Shown one piece after another: positions 32,068 to 33,210 of a DNA stretch of 33,210 nt (within the stretch, counting starts at the first letter, position 1; every line of letters starts with the position of its first letter). Where the stretch lies: positions 1 to 33,210 of the IMG/VR virus record IMGVR_UViG_3300046009_002647; one strand, 5' to 3'. Position numbers and translations under genes: made by a program. The notes under the pieces are model-generated. The model saw only the letters and a list, made by a program, of their open reading frames with translations, had not been told where the DNA came from and did no database searches. Source of the stretch: a virus.

Positions 32068-33210
32068 ATGGACGAATTAAAAAAATTATACGAAGTATTA
32101 GTAAGAGAGGGGAAATACACAAAATCCTTTGATGAATTTCAAAATAAATGGTCTAATGATGAGCCTTATAAAGACAAGGTTTATGAGGTTGTAAAAAGAG
32201 ATGGTCTTTACTCTAAAGATAAAGACTCGTTCTTACAGAAATACTCAAGCGTAACGTCAAAAAAAAAAGTAGAATCGACTGGTACTTCAGAAGAAGCTCC
32301 TTCGGTATCTCCTGTACAACAAACGAAAGCAAAGTCTTTTTCGGTTGGAGGAAAACCTCTTCAAACTGGGGCTTCGGCATCTTCTGTTGGGAAAAATAAA
32401 GCCTTATTTGGCGCACCTGTTCAGTCTTTTACAGAGCAAAAGTCAAAAGAATTTAAAGAAGCGAAGAAGAAAGAAATTACTGTAATTGATAAAAAACCTG
32501 TAGTAGATATAACTTCTCAGTTCAATGTAAAACCAAATACATTTACGGAAGCTGTATCTGCTCAAGTTGATAATGATTTTAAAGTTGCTCCAGTATCCCC
32601 ATTAAGCGTAGTGGTGTCTGAAAAACAAAAGCAAAGAAAAGCGTCTCAACAAGAAGGTCTTGATAATTACTTAACCAAAGAAAGCATAGATTTCGAAGAT
32701 GCTTTAGCTGGTAAAGGATTTCTTAATAATGTAGAAAATTTTGCAAGAGGCTCTTGGAATACAGCCTTAGCCTTAGCTTCTAATTTGCCATTTGGTATTG
32801 GGGAGAAAGCAAGTGAAGTAATAGGAAGCACTGGAGTTGTAGCTGATAAAACATCTGTAGATAAATACTTTAATAAAGCAAAGCAAGAGTTTGAAAAAGA
32901 AGGTAAAAGCGTAACTCCTGAGAGATTAAAAGAAAGAGCAAAAGAGATAAAATTAAAGGAAGCTAAGGATAATTATATTGAGAATCAAGACGCTGAATTC
33001 TTAAACGAAATAAAAAATGAAGAATATGTAGACCCTAAATCTGGTGAAGTTATTAAAATTCAAGATGCATTAAGAATAAATGATTTTGAAAAATACAATA
33101 CACTAAATAAAGAGTCTGTAAAATACTCAAACCTATTAAAATTAAATAAAGAGAAGGTAGATGGTTTTTATAATGACTTAAAGCAAACTAAGAATGTATT
33201 AAACCACCAG
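32068..33210 (+). CDS. Large internal virion protein, cut by the window edge
   Basis: The frame is open from ATG at 32068 to the end of the window, giving 381 residues with no stop, so the true C-terminus lies beyond. The N-terminus contains two related units of about 25 residues: LYEVLVREGKYTKSFDEF and VYEVVKRDGLYSKDKDSF. A Lys/Ser/Gln-rich linker follows, and then a helical charged region (RGSWNTALALASNLPFGIG, with a possible membrane-interacting stretch). An A10 run at 32259-32268 encodes part of SKKKV. By position it is the largest internal ejection protein, perhaps with an enzymatic domain further right. Confidence 0.6.
   Translation, partial: MDELKKLYEVLVREGKYTKSFDEFQNKWSNDEPYKDKVYEVVKRDGLYSKDKDSFLQKYSSVTSKKKVESTGTSEEAPSVSPVQQTKAKSFSVGGKPLQTGASASSVGKNKALFGAPVQSFTEQKSKEFKEAKKKEITVIDKKPVVDITSQFNVKPNTFTEAVSAQVDNDFKVAPVSPLSVVVSEKQKQRKASQQEGLDNYLTKESIDFEDALAGKGFLNNVENFARGSWNTALALASNLPFGIGEKASEVIGSTGVVADKTSVDKYFNKAKQEFEKEGKSVTPERLKERAKEIKLKEAKDNYIENQDAEFLNEIKNEEYVDPKSGEVIKIQDALRINDFEKYNTLNKESVKYSNLLKLNKEKVDGFYNDLKQTKNVLNHQ

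Overview
The window reads as about 33 kb of an AT-rich, tailed-phage genome infecting a member of the Bacteroidota, most likely a flavobacterium-like host. The host assignment rests on promoter sequences: at least ten gene starts are preceded by the Bacteroidota -7 element TAnnTTTG (mostly TATCTTTG followed by CA), and start codons sit behind A/T-rich leaders rather than strong Shine-Dalgarno sites. There are no tRNA or rRNA genes, no integrase and no CRISPR array. The gene set (large terminase, portal, scaffold, capsid, two connector-like proteins, a 1486-residue gp10-like hub and internal virion proteins, with no tape measure, tube or sheath visible) suggests a short-tailed virion. The layout resembles crAss-like phages and Cellulophaga podoviruses; that comparison is from memory, not from a search.

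Left part (1-5942, plus strand): a non-coding leader with a G-rich hairpin and a cluster of TTGTATA half-sites precedes a putative DNA-binding protein. A small HExxH metallopeptidase-like protein and small unknown genes follow. Next come three related fibre-like proteins that share an N-terminal anchor (1917-3863), closed by a terminator. A second unit holds a HAD phosphatase, small proteins and a winged-helix-like protein.

Accessory block (5964-8064, minus strand): an operon encodes a complete GroEL with its ATPase residues, a GroES with a 1-nt overlap, and a small protein matching the Acb2/Tad1 hairpin family (cyclic-nucleotide sponges that block CBASS immunity). It is the only multi-gene minus-strand block and is delimited by a divergent promoter pair and a convergent terminator.

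Middle part (8151-12293, plus strand): a basic protein, presumptive virion and fibre proteins, and a lysis module: two small membrane proteins (holin candidates), an M15 peptidase endolysin, and a membrane-anchored protein with a beta-rich C-terminus (spanin candidate).

Right part (12327-33210): the packaging and morphogenesis module runs in the order GroES-like protein, TerL, portal, scaffold, major capsid protein, virion protein, two connector/ring proteins, tail hub, GNAT-like protein and three internal virion protein candidates, the last cut by the window edge. Two GIY-YIG homing endonucleases with NUMOD3 repeats, each with its own promoter, sit on either side of the scaffold-capsid pair.
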